From the NCBI GenBank assembly GCA_015232575.1, contig JADFZL010000003.1, forward strand, positions 442,001 through 506,000: 64,000 nt of DNA, written 5' to 3'. Shown here one piece after another: positions 1-9,624 of the stretch (positions within the stretch are counted from its first letter, which is position 1; each line of letters starts with the position of its first letter). Position numbers and translations under genes: made by a program. Below the pieces are notes generated by a model, which made no database searches, was not told where the DNA came from, and saw only the letters and a program-made list of their open reading frames with translations. Source of the DNA: Candidatus Rifleibacteriota bacterium. GTDB lineage: Bacteria > Muiribacteriota > Ozemobacteria > Ozemobacterales > Ozemobacteraceae.

Positions 1-2258
1 CGCGCATAGTTGCACCCATGAGGCCGGGCAGACCTCCAAGAAGATTTCCAAGTGATTTAATAACGATTTCCTGCTGTCCAAGAAGTTCATCGACCATAAA
101 ACCTGCACGCTTCTCACCTGAAGAACAAACAACAATTGATATCTCTTCGGTTTTTTCCTTTTCATCTGGAATCTTTGGCACATCCAGATAATTTCGAAGT
201 CTGATTATCGGCAGAACTTCGCCTCTGAGAAGAGTGACTTCCTGGTGTTGAACAATATTTATGTCAGCTGATGTTATATCCATTGTCTCCTGAACCGAAC
301 CAAGAGGAATTGCGTATGTTTCATTTCCCAACTTAACCATCAAAGCCTGTAGAATAGCCAGTGTGAGCGGAAGTTTAATAAAGACACGTGAGCCTTCGCC
401 AACTTTTGATTCGATGTCCAACTGACCACCAAGTTCATCAAGTTTAGTCTTTACAGCATCCATACCAACACCACGTCCTGAAATATCACTGACAACAGTA
501 TTGGTTGAAAAACCCGGAAGAAATATAATTTTTGTAATTTCTTCAACAGGCATACGATCAATCTGCTCCTGAGTAAATAGACCTTTTCTTACTGCTGACG
601 CACCTACAATTTTTGGATCAATTCCTTTTCCATCGTCACGAACTTCTATGATGACATGATTCCCTTCATGACGTGCTGTCAGCGTTATAGTCCCTGTCTC
701 AGATTTCCCTTTTGAAACCCTTTCAGCCGGCTCTTCAATGCCGTGATCTATTGAATTTCTTATCAGATGAACCATCGGATCACCAATTTCATCAATAACC
801 GTACGATCCATTTCTGTTTCCTTGCCCTCAAGAATAAGATCAATCTTTTTATTCAACTTTTTGGAAAGATCTCTGACCATTCTTGGAAATCGATCAAAAA
901 CCTGCTCGATAGGAACCATTCGGACTTGCATTACAACATTCTGCAATGAAAGACTTATCTGAGAAATTCTCGTCAATGCTTCGTTCAGATCTTTCAACCG
1001 ATGAGCAGCTCCAATGTCAGCTAGTCTGGTTCTATTTATAACCAGCTCGCCAACGAGATTCATCAATTCGTCAAGTCGACGCATATCAACCCTGACGGTC
1101 TGATTTCCCTTTTTTTCTGTAGATTGAACTTTTTTCGAAGGATCAGCAGCAGCCGATAAAGCAACAGCAGCACCCGGTGAAGAAACGGGAGTAGAAGATG
1201 ATCCTGAAGATTTTCCAGCAATACCACCAGAGGAAGGCGATTGCGGCATCGTATCAGCGTGAGCTGAGGAACCTCCACCCGATGCCTGAGCAGCTGGTTT
1301 AGAAGGTAAACGCTGGGAAGAAGATTGTAAAGACTGCGCTCTGGAAGAACCTGAATCACTGGAAGAACCCATTGATGGCCTGGAAGGACTTCCAGATGAT
1401 GGTTTCAAGCTTTCAAGCGCCAACGGAGTAACTTCAACACTCTCGATTTCAGAAATCTGTTCAATTACCTGTTTAACATTTTCTGCTTTTCCAGGAGTGA
1501 CAAGGATCATGCTGAATGAAAGCTCAAATTTTTCCTGCTCAAGATCTTTTGTATCTGGAACAGATTTGATAATATCACAGCCTATTTCTTCAAGATTCTT
1601 TACGATCATGAAGGCACGCGGAGCTTTCAGAAGGCAATCGGGGGCAAGACTGACAAACAGCAGGAAAACGCTCAGATTTTGTTTCTTGGCTTCCTTGAGA
1701 ACCTGAATTTCATACTCATTAAGAGGAAAATCAAGCTTGTCAATGGATTTTGTTGTGTCTGCTTCAGCTGCAGAACCGCCATAACCTGATGAAGAGTGCC
1801 CTGAAGAAGTTTCCTTTTCAGAAGAAGAAGTTTTTGCAGGTGCACCGGTAAGAGCATGAAGCTTGCCTATAACAATATTTACATCAATATTTGAATCATT
1901 TGATGCAATAGTATCGTTTACAAGTACTCTGAGAACATCAAATGTTTCAAAAAGAACATCAACGATTTCTGTTGTTACGGAAAACTGCTTGTTCCTCAGT
2001 TTATCGAGGATATTTTCCATTTCATGGGTAAGATGGGCAACCTTTTCGAAGCCCATTGTAGCTGACATACCTTTCAAAGTATGGGCAGCACGAAAAATTT
2101 CTCCCACAGCCTCTATATTTCCCGGGTCATTTTCGAGGCTCAGGAGCATCTTATCCATCAAATCGAGGTTCTCTTTCGAACCATCGATATACATTCCCAT
2201 GTATTGGGAAAGATCAATATCCACTTTTTACCCTGTTATTCTGTATATGAGAAGACAT
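1..2258 (-). CDS. cheA: Chemotaxis histidine kinase CheA (3' end beyond window)
   Basis: Cytoplasmic CheA autophosphorylates on a histidine and passes phosphate to CheY/CheB to steer the flagellar motor. The translation gives an N-terminal Hpt domain with the AAHTLKG phospho-histidine motif near residue 58, a probable CheY-binding P2 domain, a long Ser/Ala/Pro-rich linker (about residues 290-370), the dimerisation helix, then the ATPase domain with RNSIDHGIEEP (N box), DDGKGID and SGRGVGMD (G boxes), and the CheW-like regulatory domain. About 752 codons are visible. The frame is still open at base 1 inside LPGLMGAT, so only a few tens of C-terminal residues are missing. I chose ATG at 2258, with AGGA 10 bases upstream; GTG at 2224 is a real alternative because it begins directly with the Hpt domain. 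The identity is certain; the start is not. Confidence 0.95.
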
Positions 2259-2343
2259 TTTAAACCATTCCTGTCGAAAATGCATAACTAAATTGACATT
2301 TTTTTTCTACCTATTCAATTTTTCGTCCAATAATGGCGAAAGA

Positions 2344-4173
2344 TTACGAATTTTTTTGAACATTTGCCAATTTATAAATTTTTATCGGTATCTCTTTTCC
2401 TCGAATTTGTTTTTCTTCAATAAACTCCCATTGGTATTTTTTATCAGATGAATCCTTAATTATCTCAGTAGCAATTATGTCAGTGTTGTATTCCTTGTTA
2501 AGAGCTTCTAATCTTGATGTTGAATTAACTACATCGCCGATTACAGTATACTCAAGTCTTTTCTCGGAACCGATGTTACCCATGATAGCAATTCCTGAAT
2601 TCATGGCGATTCCGACTTTCAATGGGAACGCTTCAGACAATTTTTTCCTTATTTTCAATGATGCATCGACCATGGATTCAACATAGAATTCCGACTCAAC
2701 CGGAGCATTAAAAACAGCTATTAACCCATCACCGAGGTATTTATCGACCAGACCACCATTTTCATAAATAATATCAGTCATAATTTTGAAATAGCGATTC
2801 AGAAAGACTACCACTTCTTCGGGATCACGATTTTCTGAGTAATTTGTAAAACCGCGAATATCTGCAAACATAATACCTACTTCCCTCTTCTGACCATGAA
2901 TAATGCTATCTGGTGGGTATGAAAGAAGAGTCTCAAGAATCTTTTCGTTGACATATTTTCCAAAAAGATTGCGAATTCTGTTTTTCTCTCTGGAAATTTC
3001 AATCCATCTGTAGGTGAGATTTATTGTTCCGGAAAAACCAAAAAAAATACAAGGTGTTGCCCACAGCAGCAAAAAAGAATTACTGAAAAGGAAAACTGAT
3101 GCCAGAGTCCATGAAACTGCCAGAATAAAATGAGCAACCGATGCAACCGCAGTCGATAAAAATCCGAAAAGTAAAAAGTATATCAATAATAACATTAAAA
3201 GAAGCTTATATTTACTGATTTCAAAAGGTTTTCGCAGAAAATTATCAGTATTGATATTTTCTATAATATTTGCGTGGATTTCTATTCCGGGCATGTACCC
3301 GAAACCCGGAGCAATTTTCATGTCCTCTATCAGCCAAATCCCCAACAAAACGATCTTTCCGGCAAAAATTCTTTTAAATTCATCTGGATTTTCGCGGGCG
3401 GCAATGATTGAATCCTTCAAAGAAATTTTCTTGAAGGTCTCCTGCGTGCCATAATAATTTATGTGTGCTGATTTAGTTTCAGAAACTCCAGACAATGGCT
3501 TTCCTGATAACTGGATCTTTCTTTCGCTATCAACTGACAAATTTGAATTGGAATTCAAAGCAATCGAAAGATCAGAGGAAAAATATGCTTTATTAGTTGC
3601 AGAATCAGAAGTCATAAGAATTGATCTTCTGATTCTGTGGTCAGAGTCTGGCTCTACATTCAAAAAGCCGAGTTGTGATTCAGGAATTATAGAAATAAAA
3701 GTGCGATCCAGTTTGAGTTTTCGCGCTTCCTGATAAGCATACCCAAGAATGACTCTTAGCGAACTTTTCACTGATTTAATAAGTGACTGCCTAAAAGGCA
3801 ACGCAAAACCGAGGCTTTTAAGAAGCCTTGACTCTATCGAAGAATTACATTTCTGAAAAACCTCAGAAACATGTTCTCTTATTACTTCATCAGGAATTGT
3901 ATCATAAGAAATGTCAAAAAAAACTGTTTTTGCAGATGCTTTTATGAGTGAATCTATTAATTCTGCAAAAATTGGAAGAAAAGTAAAAAAGGGCCTTTTT
4001 GCCCACTCCATTGTCTCGCCGTCTATTCCAATGATAATAATATTATCAGAAGGTTTTCGAATACCGCGAATGATAAACCTCTGATCAATCGACCAGTTTT
4101 CGAGATCATCCATAAACGGGAAAAGAGCAGTAAAAGCAATCGCAATTATCCCGAAAACAATTTTTATTTTCAT
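2344..4173 (-). CDS. CHASE2-domain class III adenylate cyclase
   Basis: A membrane receptor-cyclase of 609 residues. It has an N-terminal membrane segment, a large extracytoplasmic CHASE2 region (about residues 25-320), three closely spaced membrane helices (about 325-400), and a cytoplasmic class III nucleotide cyclase domain from about 430. The metal-binding aspartates lie in FADIRG and YLGDGLIAVF, and the transition-state Asn/Arg pair in VNSTSRLE. The lysine before YLGDG fits ATP rather than GTP as substrate. It lies 85 bases upstream of cheA on the same strand and may be co-transcribed with it. The start is uncertain: ATG at 4173 begins directly with the first membrane helix, while an in-frame GTG at 4203 adds ten residues. 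Neither has a clear ribosome-binding site. The ligand sensed cannot be read from sequence. Confidence 0.88.
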   Translation of the reverse strand: MKIKIVFGIIAIAFTALFPFMDDLENWSIDQRFIIRGIRKPSDNIIIIGIDGETMEWAKRPFFTFLPIFAELIDSLIKASAKTVFFDISYDTIPDEVIREHVSEVFQKCNSSIESRLLKSLGFALPFRQSLIKSVKSSLRVILGYAYQEARKLKLDRTFISIIPESQLGFLNVEPDSDHRIRRSILMTSDSATNKAYFSSDLSIALNSNSNLSVDSERKIQLSGKPLSGVSETKSAHINYYGTQETFKKISLKDSIIAARENPDEFKRIFAGKIVLLGIWLIEDMKIAPGFGYMPGIEIHANIIENINTDNFLRKPFEISKYKLLLMLLLIYFLLFGFLSTAVASVAHFILAVSWTLASVFLFSNSFLLLWATPCIFFGFSGTINLTYRWIEISREKNRIRNLFGKYVNEKILETLLSYPPDSIIHGQKREVGIMFADIRGFTNYSENRDPEEVVVFLNRYFKIMTDIIYENGGLVDKYLGDGLIAVFNAPVESEFYVESMVDASLKIRKKLSEAFPLKVGIAMNSGIAIMGNIGSEKRLEYTVIGDVVNSTSRLEALNKEYNTDIIATEIIKDSSDKKYQWEFIEEKQIRGKEIPIKIYKLANVQKNS

Positions 4174-4273
4174 AAATTTGTACGTTTTTATTTTATCTAT
4201 CACAAACTGTACAATTTATCAACACTCCTGTATTAGATTCAAAAAGGAAATTAACAGAAATTGATAAAAATAC

Positions 4274-4302
4274 TTGACCAAATGCAGGAAAAATTGCATA
4301 CT
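4274..4302 (+). promoter_or_regulatory. Probable sigma70-type promoter of pfp
   Basis: TTGACC (4274-4279) and CATACT (4297-4302) are separated by 17 bases, and the expected transcript start leaves a short leader before an AGGAG ribosome-binding site and the ATG at 4335. Identified by eye only. Confidence 0.5.
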
Positions 4303-4334
4303 CTCTGCATAAATTTTTTCAACAGGAGAGAAAC

Positions 4335-5543
4335 ATGTCCAAACTAGTCGGAAATGTTCTTATTGCTCAGGGTGGCGGGCCAACCGCGGTTATCAATCAG
4401 AGCCTCGTCGGAGCAGTTCTCGAATCCAGAAAGTTCCCTGAAGTTGACCGTGTTTACGGAGCTCTTCACGGCGTTAAAGGAATTATCCAGGAAGATTTCA
4501 TTGACCTGACACAGGCAACGACGCATAATCTTGAAAAAGTAGCCTGCACACCAAGTTCTGCATTGCTTTCAACGAGAGATAAACCAGATGCAGAATATTG
4601 TCACAAAATCTTTAAAATCTGCATGAAACACAATGTCAGATATTTTTTCTACATTGGCGGCAATGATTCAGCTGATGCAGTAAGAATAGTTAATAATAAT
4701 TCTCAGGAAGCAAATTATGAACTCCGCTGCATACATATCCCGAAAACAATCGATAACGATCTGAGAGTTACAGACCATTGCCCGGGTTTCGGCTCGGCTG
4801 CAAGATTTGTTTCGCTGGCATTTGCCGGAATCAATCTTGATAACCGTTCTCTGCCCGGAGTATACATTGGCATAGTAATGGGCAGACATGCAGGTTTTCT
4901 TACCGGCGCATCTGTCTTTGCAAGAAAATATGAAGATGACGGACCGCATCTGATTTACCTTCCGGAAAGGACCTTCAGAAAAGAACAGTTCCTTAAAGAC
5001 GTTGACGATGTTTATAAGAAATACGGCAGATGCATAATCGCTGTTTCTGAGGGAATCGTTGGCGAAGACGGAAAACCCATTATTTCTCAGCTTACCGGTA
5101 ATAAAGAAAAAGATGCCCACGGCAACGTTCAGCTTTCGGGAACAGGAGCTCTTGGCGATCTGCTGGCAGACCTCATTAGAGACCAATTGAAAATCAAACG
5201 TGTAAGATCAGACACATTCGGTTATCTTCAGCGCTCATTTGTCGGAATCGTATCTGAGGTTGACCAGGCTGAAGCACGCGAAGTCGGAGAAAAAGCTGCT
5301 CAATTCGCTGTCTGGAACAACGTCGATGGTTCTGTTGCAATAAAAAGAACTGGCGATTATTCAGTTGATTATTTCCTTACTCCGCTTGAAACTGTTGCCA
5401 GAGAAACGAAATCTATGCCGGATAATTTCATAACACCATTTGGAACCGATGTAACAGAAGATTTCAAAGTCTATGCTAGACCATTACTTGGACAAATGCC
5501 TGACTATGAAAGACTTATGGCACCTGTGGTCATCAAAAAGTGA
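4335..5543 (+). CDS. pfp: Pyrophosphate-dependent 6-phosphofructokinase
   Basis: Interconverts fructose 6-phosphate and fructose 1,6-bisphosphate using pyrophosphate, so glycolysis runs reversibly and saves ATP. The 402-residue protein has the GGGPTAVIN phosphate loop, GGND111, PK137TIDND and GRHAGF. In this family Asp at the second Gly position of the ATP-type GGDGS motif, together with Lys in PKTIDND, marks PPi rather than ATP use, and both are present. An AGGAG lies just upstream of the ATG. The stop codon overlaps the GTG of the rRNA methyltransferase gene (GTGA), so the two are translationally coupled. Confidence 0.95.
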   Translation: MSKLVGNVLIAQGGGPTAVINQSLVGAVLESRKFPEVDRVYGALHGVKGIIQEDFIDLTQATTHNLEKVACTPSSALLSTRDKPDAEYCHKIFKICMKHNVRYFFYIGGNDSADAVRIVNNNSQEANYELRCIHIPKTIDNDLRVTDHCPGFGSAARFVSLAFAGINLDNRSLPGVYIGIVMGRHAGFLTGASVFARKYEDDGPHLIYLPERTFRKEQFLKDVDDVYKKYGRCIIAVSEGIVGEDGKPIISQLTGNKEKDAHGNVQLSGTGALGDLLADLIRDQLKIKRVRSDTFGYLQRSFVGIVSEVDQAEAREVGEKAAQFAVWNNVDGSVAIKRTGDYSVDYFLTPLETVARETKSMPDNFITPFGTDVTEDFKVYARPLLGQMPDYERLMAPVVIKK

Positions 5544-6883
5544 AAGAGCAGAGAAAAGAAAATGTTGTACTGAAGGTTGAAAAAATCAGTTCTCTGGGAA
5601 AAGGCGAAATTTACTTTGACAACTGTCAATTTTATCTTGACGGCGCCTTTCCCGGAGATTCGGTTGAATTCACCTATAATGAAGAGCAGGATAAATATCT
5701 TCCTTCAAAAATAAATCCCGAATCCCCTGACAGAATCAAGTCTGATTGCGCGTATTTCGGCCCCTGTCAGGGGTGTGATTTAATTGAAATTTCTGAAAAA
5801 GCCCGTCAAAAGCTTAAAGCATCAATACTTAAAGACACGATCAGCAGATTCTGCGGCTCGGAAAATTTCAAACTTCACCCTTTTCAGGCTTCGCCCAAAA
5901 ATATTCGTTTTTTAAGCAGAGTCAGAATTCACCGTGGAAAAAAAGGAAACCGCACTGAATCGGGTTTTCTTCCTTCTTCTGACATTGGACCTCTTGCCAT
6001 TACCGAAGACGATAGACAAATTCATGATGGAGTTGTTCCGGTAAACTCATGCGCACTTCTCGTAAAACCTTTATTAAAGAGACTTGTAGCTGCAAGAAGA
6101 GCCTTGTCTGAAACTCCATTTCCGGTAGAGGCTTTTTATCTGGCAGCTTCTCCTGTTGATGAAGACTCAGTTTCCGGACATCTCATAATGAGCGAAAAAG
6201 CAAGATTGTCGCAGGCAAAGGAACATGTTGAAAAAATGATGCGACTTGTTCAGCTCAAAGGAATAAGTTTTGGAAGACCTGATAAGCCTGTTGAAGGGGT
6301 TTGCGGAGATCTGAAACTTAATGGCCTCATAGCCCCCGGAGTACAAGGCGGGCCCTATGGCTACGAACCTTCTTTCTTCTGTCAGGGAAATGTTGAACAG
6401 AACGAATCAATGATCAAATGGATACTCAAATTTGCAGAAGTTTCTCAGGACATGAAAGTTGTTGAAGGTTATGCCGGAGCTGGTAATTTTTCTATACCTT
6501 TAGCGTTGGCAGGTGCATTGTTAGATGCTTATGAGAGCCATCCCGGAGCATTCCGAATGGGTATGAAAAACATTATCACTTCGGGGCAGGAAAAGCGAAT
6601 AAATCTTTATCAGGCAGATGCGGGCAAAGTTCTATCAAAAGTTGCCTATTCTCCGGATATATTGCTTGTTGATCCGCCGAGAAGCGGATTATATCAAACT
6701 GCAGAAATTCTTGAAAAACTGAAACCGAAGAAAATATTGTATGTTTCGTGCAACATGAATTCTCTTTCAAAAAATGGCAGAACGATCATTGACAAAGGCT
6801 ATGCTTTATCGGATGCCGTCGGTTTTGACTTTTTTCCAAGAACGCATCACGTTGAAGCTTTGCTGTGTTTTGTAAGAAAATAA
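5540..6883 (+). CDS. 23S rRNA (uracil-5-)-methyltransferase, RumA/RlmD family
   Basis: Predicted SAM-dependent enzyme making 5-methyluridine in rRNA. The 447 residues begin with a TRAM-like RNA-binding segment, then C70, C76 and C79 spaced as in the 4Fe-4S cluster of RumA. The SAM-binding part carries EGYAGAGNFS, followed by DPPRSGL and the nucleophilic C404 in YVSCNMNS, with a conserved Glu in the C-terminal HHVEALLCF. GTG at 5540 overlaps the pfp stop. TrmA-like tRNA or other RlmC/D-type specificity cannot be separated from sequence alone, but the iron-sulfur cysteines favour RumA/RlmCD. Confidence 0.9.
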   Translation: MKEQRKENVVLKVEKISSLGKGEIYFDNCQFYLDGAFPGDSVEFTYNEEQDKYLPSKINPESPDRIKSDCAYFGPCQGCDLIEISEKARQKLKASILKDTISRFCGSENFKLHPFQASPKNIRFLSRVRIHRGKKGNRTESGFLPSSDIGPLAITEDDRQIHDGVVPVNSCALLVKPLLKRLVAARRALSETPFPVEAFYLAASPVDEDSVSGHLIMSEKARLSQAKEHVEKMMRLVQLKGISFGRPDKPVEGVCGDLKLNGLIAPGVQGGPYGYEPSFFCQGNVEQNESMIKWILKFAEVSQDMKVVEGYAGAGNFSIPLALAGALLDAYESHPGAFRMGMKNIITSGQEKRINLYQADAGKVLSKVAYSPDILLVDPPRSGLYQTAEILEKLKPKKILYVSCNMNSLSKNGRTIIDKGYALSDAVGFDFFPRTHHVEALLCFVRK

Positions 6884-6918
6884 AAATACTATTATTGCTA
6901 TCTTAAGGAGACACAACC

Positions 6919-8022
6919 GTGGAGAATATTGAAAAAAAATGTTTCAAAATTGATAATTTTCATTTTGAGGAAGCTAATGTCAGCCTTCCGATACAAGTAG
7001 GTTATGAAACCTATGGCAAACTCAATTCTGAAAAGAACAATACGATAATGCTCTGCCACTATTTTACTGGAAATTCTCATGCCGCAGGCAAATATGCTCC
7101 GACAGATGCAGCTCCCGGTTGGTGGGATGCCATAATAGGCCCAGGAAAAGCAATTGATACTGATAAATTTTTTGTTATCTGTGCTGATTCTATATGCAAT
7201 ATCAACTTTAATAATCCAAAAGTCTACACAACAGGTCCCGGCACGATAAATCCGAAAACTGGAAAGCCATACGCAATGGATTTTCCGATTTTCACCCTTA
7301 ACGACGTTGTGAAGTCACATAAAATGCTCCTGGACAACCTTGGAATTTCTTCGCTGAAGGCTGTAATAGGTCCATCAATGGGTGGTCTTCAGAGCTTTAT
7401 CTGGGGGAAATATTATCCTGATGTTGTACAAAAGGTTGTTTCCGTTTTTGCAACTCCAATGATGCGCCCATGGACGCTTATGGTTCCGAATCAACTCGCA
7501 ATTGATTCCATAACCCTTGACCCGGATTGGAATGGTGGCAATTATTATGGTGGAAAAGTCCCAAATACCGGGCTCCTGCTTGCTTTTAAAGTTCTGCTCA
7601 TGGCAACCAGAACTGATGAATGGGCAGAATTAAATTTCGGTCGAAGAATCGTGGAAGATGGCCCTAGTCCGTACAAATCACTCGATGGCAAGTTTCTTGT
7701 ACAGCACGAAGTCGAAAAAATAGTACTTGGCAGAATGCAGTTTTTTGATCCGAACGGTTTCCTGTATATTGCCAAGGCAAATACATTATTTGATCTGAGA
7801 AGCGGAAATGAATCATTGAAAGATGCTCTTTCAGCCATTAAGGCCCCTACCCTGATGGTAATCGACGAATCAGATCTCTTATTCACCCGCGGACAGGCAG
7901 AAGAAGCACTTAAATATCTTCCCAAAGCCGAAATGCATTGCTACAACAGCCATAACGGGCACCTGTCGTGCATATTCGAAACTGGATATTTTGGCGAAAA
8001 ACTAAAATCATTTCTCGGATAA
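6919..8022 (+). CDS. MetX-like alpha/beta-hydrolase (homoserine acetyltransferase family)
   Basis: A 367-residue alpha/beta-hydrolase collinear with homoserine O-acetyltransferase. The catalytic triad is readable as S153 (GPSMGG), D319 (ESDLLF) and H348 (NGHLSC). GTG at 6919 is set by AAGGAG eight bases upstream. No methionine or cysteine biosynthesis gene is nearby, and the nucleophile elbow GPSMGG differs from the GGSMGG usual in true MetX. It may therefore belong to the MetX-like putative esterase group rather than make O-acetylhomoserine. It follows the pfp-methyltransferase pair by 35 bases and ends at a hairpin, so it probably closes that operon. Confidence 0.8.
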   Translation: MENIEKKCFKIDNFHFEEANVSLPIQVGYETYGKLNSEKNNTIMLCHYFTGNSHAAGKYAPTDAAPGWWDAIIGPGKAIDTDKFFVICADSICNINFNNPKVYTTGPGTINPKTGKPYAMDFPIFTLNDVVKSHKMLLDNLGISSLKAVIGPSMGGLQSFIWGKYYPDVVQKVVSVFATPMMRPWTLMVPNQLAIDSITLDPDWNGGNYYGGKVPNTGLLLAFKVLLMATRTDEWAELNFGRRIVEDGPSPYKSLDGKFLVQHEVEKIVLGRMQFFDPNGFLYIAKANTLFDLRSGNESLKDALSAIKAPTLMVIDESDLLFTRGQAEEALKYLPKAEMHCYNSHNGHLSCIFETGYFGEKLKSFLG

Positions 8023-8048
8023 AACTAAAGTACAGCTAATCTTAATAA

Positions 8049-8070
8049 AGGGGGCATTTTTTTGCCCCCT
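8049..8070. terminator. GC hairpin after the MetX-like gene
   Basis: A perfect 7-bp stem (AGGGGGC/GCCCCCT) closes an eight-base loop of A followed by seven Ts, 27 bases after the stop codon. No T run follows the stem, so it may work as a weak terminator or an mRNA-end stabiliser. Confidence 0.5.
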
Positions 8071-8126
8071 CTCACCAGGCTCGCAGGGGCGAAGAATGGG
8101 CGCATACGCGTTAAATCAAGGGAGGT

Positions 8127-8191
8127 TGTCATCTCGAACGAATGTGAGAGTTCTCATAAAAGCAAGATTTCTCCCTTTGGTCGAAATGACA
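8127..8191 (+). repeat. Dispersed TGTCAT...ATGACA palindromic repeat, copy 1
   Basis: A 65-base imperfect palindrome that begins TGTCATCTCGAACGAATG, runs through GAGAG...TTTCTC and ends TCGAAATGACA. Related copies lie at 14113-14178, 44393-44458 and 48085-48150, with a half copy at 48033-48046. All are between genes. No coding capacity. Confidence 0.85.
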
Positions 8192-8204
8192 GCACAGAAA
8201 AGAG

Positions 8205-8915
8205 TTATAGATCGTTCTTGCCAAATTCTTTCCCGTTCATAATGTATGTTTTAATAAATTCGTAACGATCGGGGAAGTTGCTTTGCAGCCAGGGACCGTC
8301 TGACCAGTATTTTTTAACAGACTCAGCCATATCTTCGACAACTGCTGAGTTTCCATAGTCTGTTACTGAAGGAGTATTGGGGCTGAACCAGCCCCAGAAT
8401 TTGTCTTTCCACTTTTGTGTAATATCGCGATGCTTCATTTGAAAACAATGTGTCATTTCGTGGATGAAAATTTCGTCAAGGCAACCAGAATTTGCACCGA
8501 TATCAGTAAGATGTATAACTGGCGGAGGTGAATCCATGTCAACCCATCCGGCTGCTTTTTTGCTCTTTATGCCAACCTCATCTCTTCTTATTTCACTTGT
8601 ACAACTGGTAAAGGACGGTGGAAGTTTTGAAATAAGCGCAGAAAAAACATAAAGCTCATATTCACGCGACCAATCTCTGTTGCCTGCAAGAACTCTGATA
8701 TTCTTGATTCTTTCAATATACTTTTTCTGAGCATCCAAACCACTGTACATATCTGGTGGCTGTGCGCTTGTCAGAGAATTCGCATTTACGATGACAGAAT
8801 TTTTCTCATCGTAGGGCTGAGCAGATACAATAAATATATAAAAAACACGATTTTCTCTCTGCTTTTCTCTGTGCCTCTGTGCCTCTGCGTCTCTGCGTGA
8901 GATATATCTTTTCAA
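8205..8915 (-). CDS. HExxH metalloprotease-like protein with repeat-derived N-terminus (possibly decayed)
   Basis: The open frame encodes up to 236 residues. The C-terminal two thirds look like a zinc metallopeptidase: HEMTH supplies two histidine ligands and a general-base Glu, and a downstream EDMAES could supply the third ligand, as in gluzincins. The first 25 or so residues (SRRDAEAQRHRE) are a translation of a dispersed DNA repeat at 8851-8902, not protein-like sequence. No signal peptide remains, though such enzymes are usually exported. Either translation starts further in (for example ATG at 8750) or the original 5' end was lost when the repeat arrived. No clear ribosome-binding site favours either start. 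The family is not recognised beyond the zinc motif. Confidence 0.5.
   Translation of the reverse strand: MKRYISRRDAEAQRHREKQRENRVFYIFIVSAQPYDEKNSVIVNANSLTSAQPPDMYSGLDAQKKYIERIKNIRVLAGNRDWSREYELYVFSALISKLPPSFTSCTSEIRRDEVGIKSKKAAGWVDMDSPPPVIHLTDIGANSGCLDEIFIHEMTHCFQMKHRDITQKWKDKFWGWFSPNTPSVTDYGNSAVVEDMAESVKKYWSDGPWLQSNFPDRYEFIKTYIMNGKEFGKNDL
8851..8902. repeat. CTCTGTGCCTCTGTGCCTCTGCG-type dispersed repeat
   Basis: A short-period sequence built from CTCTGTGC/CTCTGCGT words. Its reverse strand encodes the RRDAEAQR-type peptide familiar from spurious proteins in many environmental genomes. It overlaps the 5' end of the metalloprotease-like frame. Confidence 0.7.
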
Positions 8916-9012
8916 AAAACCAGCAAATAAATCGGTAGCGCGCTTTGTGCTCTTCGCTTTTTATTATAATTCCTGTTTGTTGAAATGCGAAAAGCACAGG
9001 TAAATTGAAAAA

Positions 9013-9624
9013 TCAGGATGTCAGTTTTTTTGCTATCTTTGCAACGTATTCTGCCTGATGGCGTGCGCCTTCCAGTTCAATTTCACTTGGCATTCTGCTA
9101 CCATCATGGCCAGCTATCACTGATGCGCCATAAGGGGAGCATCCGTTTACTGTTTCAGCACCTGACAGGCCTTTATATGAAAATGGCAATCCGGCAATAA
9201 GCATTCCGTGATGAAGCAAAGTAATATGGAAGCTGAGAATAGTCGATTCCTGCCCGGCATGTTGTGTATTGGAACTTGTGATAACGCTTCCAACTTTTCC
9301 TATCAATGAACCTTTTGCCCAGAGTTGGCCTGTTGCATCAAGAAATTGTTTCATCTGTCCACACATATTACCAAACCTGGTTGGAGTAGCAAATATAATC
9401 GCATCAGCCTTTGCCAGCTCTTCAACTTCACAGACAGGTATGTGTTCCTGAAGTTTTTTTGTTTCAACTGCTCCCATTTTTTGAAGCACTTCTAAAGATA
9501 ATGTCTCCGGAACTCTCCGTAAAACGGCTTCTGCACCTGGTATTCTCTTAACGCCTTCTGCTGCGGCCTCTGCCAGTTTAAAAATGTGCCCATACATCGA
9601 ATAATAAACAATTAATACTTTCAT
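9013..9624 (-). CDS. wrbA: NAD(P)H:quinone oxidoreductase WrbA (flavodoxin-like)
   Basis: Flavodoxin-fold FMN protein that reduces quinones by two electrons and protects against redox stress. The 203 residues match the usual WrbA length. The N-terminal YYSMYGH forms the FMN phosphate loop, TRFGNMCGQM and TQHAGQE are the family's flavin-contacting motifs, and LLHHGM is also characteristic. GAGAGGTGA lies before the ATG at 9624. Probably a single-gene transcript. Confidence 0.93.
   Translation of the reverse strand: MKVLIVYYSMYGHIFKLAEAAAEGVKRIPGAEAVLRRVPETLSLEVLQKMGAVETKKLQEHIPVCEVEELAKADAIIFATPTRFGNMCGQMKQFLDATGQLWAKGSLIGKVGSVITSSNTQHAGQESTILSFHITLLHHGMLIAGLPFSYKGLSGAETVNGCSPYGASVIAGHDGSRMPSEIELEGARHQAEYVAKIAKKLTS

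Noticed and set aside
1063..1359. 98-codon frame opposite to nothing, within cheA on the same strand
   Set aside because: It is a frame-shifted reading of the repetitive Ser/Ala/Pro-rich CheA linker.
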